Source: Dipteris shenzhenensis (taxonomy: Eukaryota > Polypodiophyta > Polypodiopsida > Gleicheniales). Taken from it: DNA of 64,000 nucleotides. The stretch lies in the NCBI GenBank assembly GCA_047967505.1, contig CM106539.1. One strand, 5' to 3'. The translations under genes were made by a program, and so were the position numbers. The notes beneath the pieces were generated by a model. The model was not told the DNA's origin. It ran no database searches and saw only the letters and a list, made by a program, of their open reading frames with translations. This document shows positions 62,805-64,000 of this stretch, in pieces; position 1 is the stretch's first letter, and the number at the start of each line of letters is the position of its first letter.

Positions 62805-63274
62805 TTAGGGCCCTCGTCTCCCCTTGTGGCTCATGGGAACCCCCTCACGTGCCTACTCTCCCCTTCCCATCCAAGCTACCATCATTGCAGAATCTAGCCT
62901 TTAGGCTGCTTCAGATCACTCATGAGTACATCCCCATAGAGAGGAGTCAAGGAAGCCAATAGCAGATAGAGGACATGTTTTGGAGACACGAAGACTCCCG
63001 ATGGGACCCCAGTCAGGCCCACGCGAAGCTCAGACTACTTATAATCAACACACTACAAGCCTCCTAGGACATAATAGGAGCTACTCTCGATACTTTGACT
63101 TTCTTTTCTTTCATTCATGCTGTTCTGCATTTCAATTTCATCTAGTAGTTTCTTGAAGGTGTGATAGACACATATAGTCCCCCATAGGAGTGCACTCTCT
63201 TGTGATTCCAGAGGCTGTTTTTAGCCTTCTGCAAATGTTAATAAATCTCTCCCCCCTTGCATGGATGCACCACC
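62805..63274 (+). other. Possible LINE 3' end, uncertain
   Basis: ttctgcaaatgttaataaatctctcccccc near 63231-63258 has the same shape as the LINE ends (aataaa followed by pyrimidines). Upstream sequence has no recognisable coding match, so this may be a different LINE subfamily. Confidence 0.3.
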
Positions 63275-64000
63275 CAAGATGATCCCACGAGATGAGATCA
63301 GCCGTATCATACGATTAGACCTCCTCCTAGCTCCATATGTCTAGGGCTTGGGGGGGGAGAGAGTTCCCCACCAAGATCCAATTCTAACATGACCACTTCC
63401 TGAGGGTCTCGGAGTATGGTCTCGTCATCAGACCTCAGTACCTCGAGGAGAGGAGAGCCTCACATGCATTGAGGATCGCCATCAAGCAATTGCGAGTCTC
63501 GTCACATCAACTGAGGATTGAGGCTGGGAGAGTTGCAGGCATACCTAAAGAGTAGAGGATCTGCAGACTATGCCGGATGGGGGAGGTCGAGACAAAGGAA
63601 CACTTTCTATGCGTCTGCCTAGTCTACTATGAGTTCCGAGGGCGATATGATTGCCTCTTTCAGGAGGGGTATGGCTTTGGTCCGCTGACACGGTTTATCC
63701 ATTTTCCCGACCAAGTTTGTGTTGGGCTCTATCTGATTGAGATGTGATGAAAGAGAGATATATTGATGCGGCAGACCAGAGAGTAGTAGGAGGCGATGCC
63801 ACAGGCCACCGAGATTGATAGAGCACAAACACGTGTTACAGATTTCTGTGCATCTAAGTAGGCTACTACCAAGGAGACTGAGGGAGAGGAGCTTGATGAG
63901 ATGAGAGAATCATGGATTAGCAATGAGAGTCTCCTCCACGATGCTGTCAGACGAGAGGCACACACTCCACATGTGACACTGAGAGTGACCAGAACACGCA
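63275..64000 (+). mobile_element. LINE ORF2 C-terminal fragment, continues past the window
   Basis: The plus strand carries FRVSSHQLRIE-type sequence (LRVSSHQLRIEAG), ICRLCRMGEVETKEHFLCVC (finger with CX2C...H...C) and YYEFRGRYDCLFQEGYGFG, most similar to 28190-28580 and 50455-50751. Further on, EIDRAQTRVTDFCASK places QTRVTDFC (63826-63849) at the position of the PIP-like motif of the other copies. Stops are present. The element is not complete before the window ends. Confidence 0.75.

Overview
The window looks like nuclear DNA of a land plant with a large, repeat-rich genome. The evidence is nested Ty1/copia, Ty3/gypsy and LINE elements, a copia primer-binding site of the plant type (TGGTATCAGAGC), short TTTAGGG telomere-like tracts inside one LTR family, intron-style splice signals, and long CT/GA microsatellites. 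I cannot name the species. Almost every recognisable coding stretch belongs to a retroelement and most are broken by frameshifts, stops, deletions or nested insertions. No rRNA, tRNA or CRISPR array was seen.

Layout. 0.4-5 kb: two minus-strand copia remnants, the first carrying a nested 470-bp MITE with an 8-bp target duplication. 5-9.5 kb: little coding except a minus-strand reading frame that aligns along its length with histone H3, has in-frame stops and a ~120-residue extension, and is followed by an acidic Asp-Pro-His repeat exon; then a fold-back MITE between complementary TC and GA microsatellites. 9.5-18.75 kb: a copia element complete end to end (two LTRs, PBS, PPT, TSD GTAGA) with an internal ~1.4-kb tandem duplication of integrase/RT. 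19-24 kb: two more fold-back MITEs, a G-rich tract, two phase-compatible exons of a host membrane-protein gene and a 502-bp hAT-like MITE. 24-29 kb: an L1 fragment and a scrambled LINE of another type whose RT core is inverted. 29-38.9 kb: a plus-strand copia 5' end, then two more copies of the 9.5-kb copia family, one with a leader rich in ACGTG motifs, then an LTR fragment and a LINE tail. 38.9-42.4 kb: possible host intron/exon sequence. 42.4-46.9 kb: an L1-type LINE with an 8-bp TSD. 46.9-56.2 kb: a copia element with two LTRs, split by a 5'-truncated LINE and a foreign gag fragment. 56.2-60 kb: a rearranged Ty3/gypsy remnant. 60.2-64 kb: two more LINE 3' ends.

How the parts relate. One copia family (LTR TGTTGAGAG...TTTTGTCA) supplies four copies. 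One non-L1-like LINE family supplies at least five fragments, and its 3' ends run into different pyrimidine simple repeats. Three of its copies keep, at the same place after the C-terminal zinc finger, a short motif of the PCNA-interacting type (QxxIxxFF in the best copy). The observations most worth follow-up are the histone-H3-like gene, the PIP-like motif of the LINE ORF2 tail, the microsatellite-bounded fold-back MITEs and the two new DNA-transposon MITEs.
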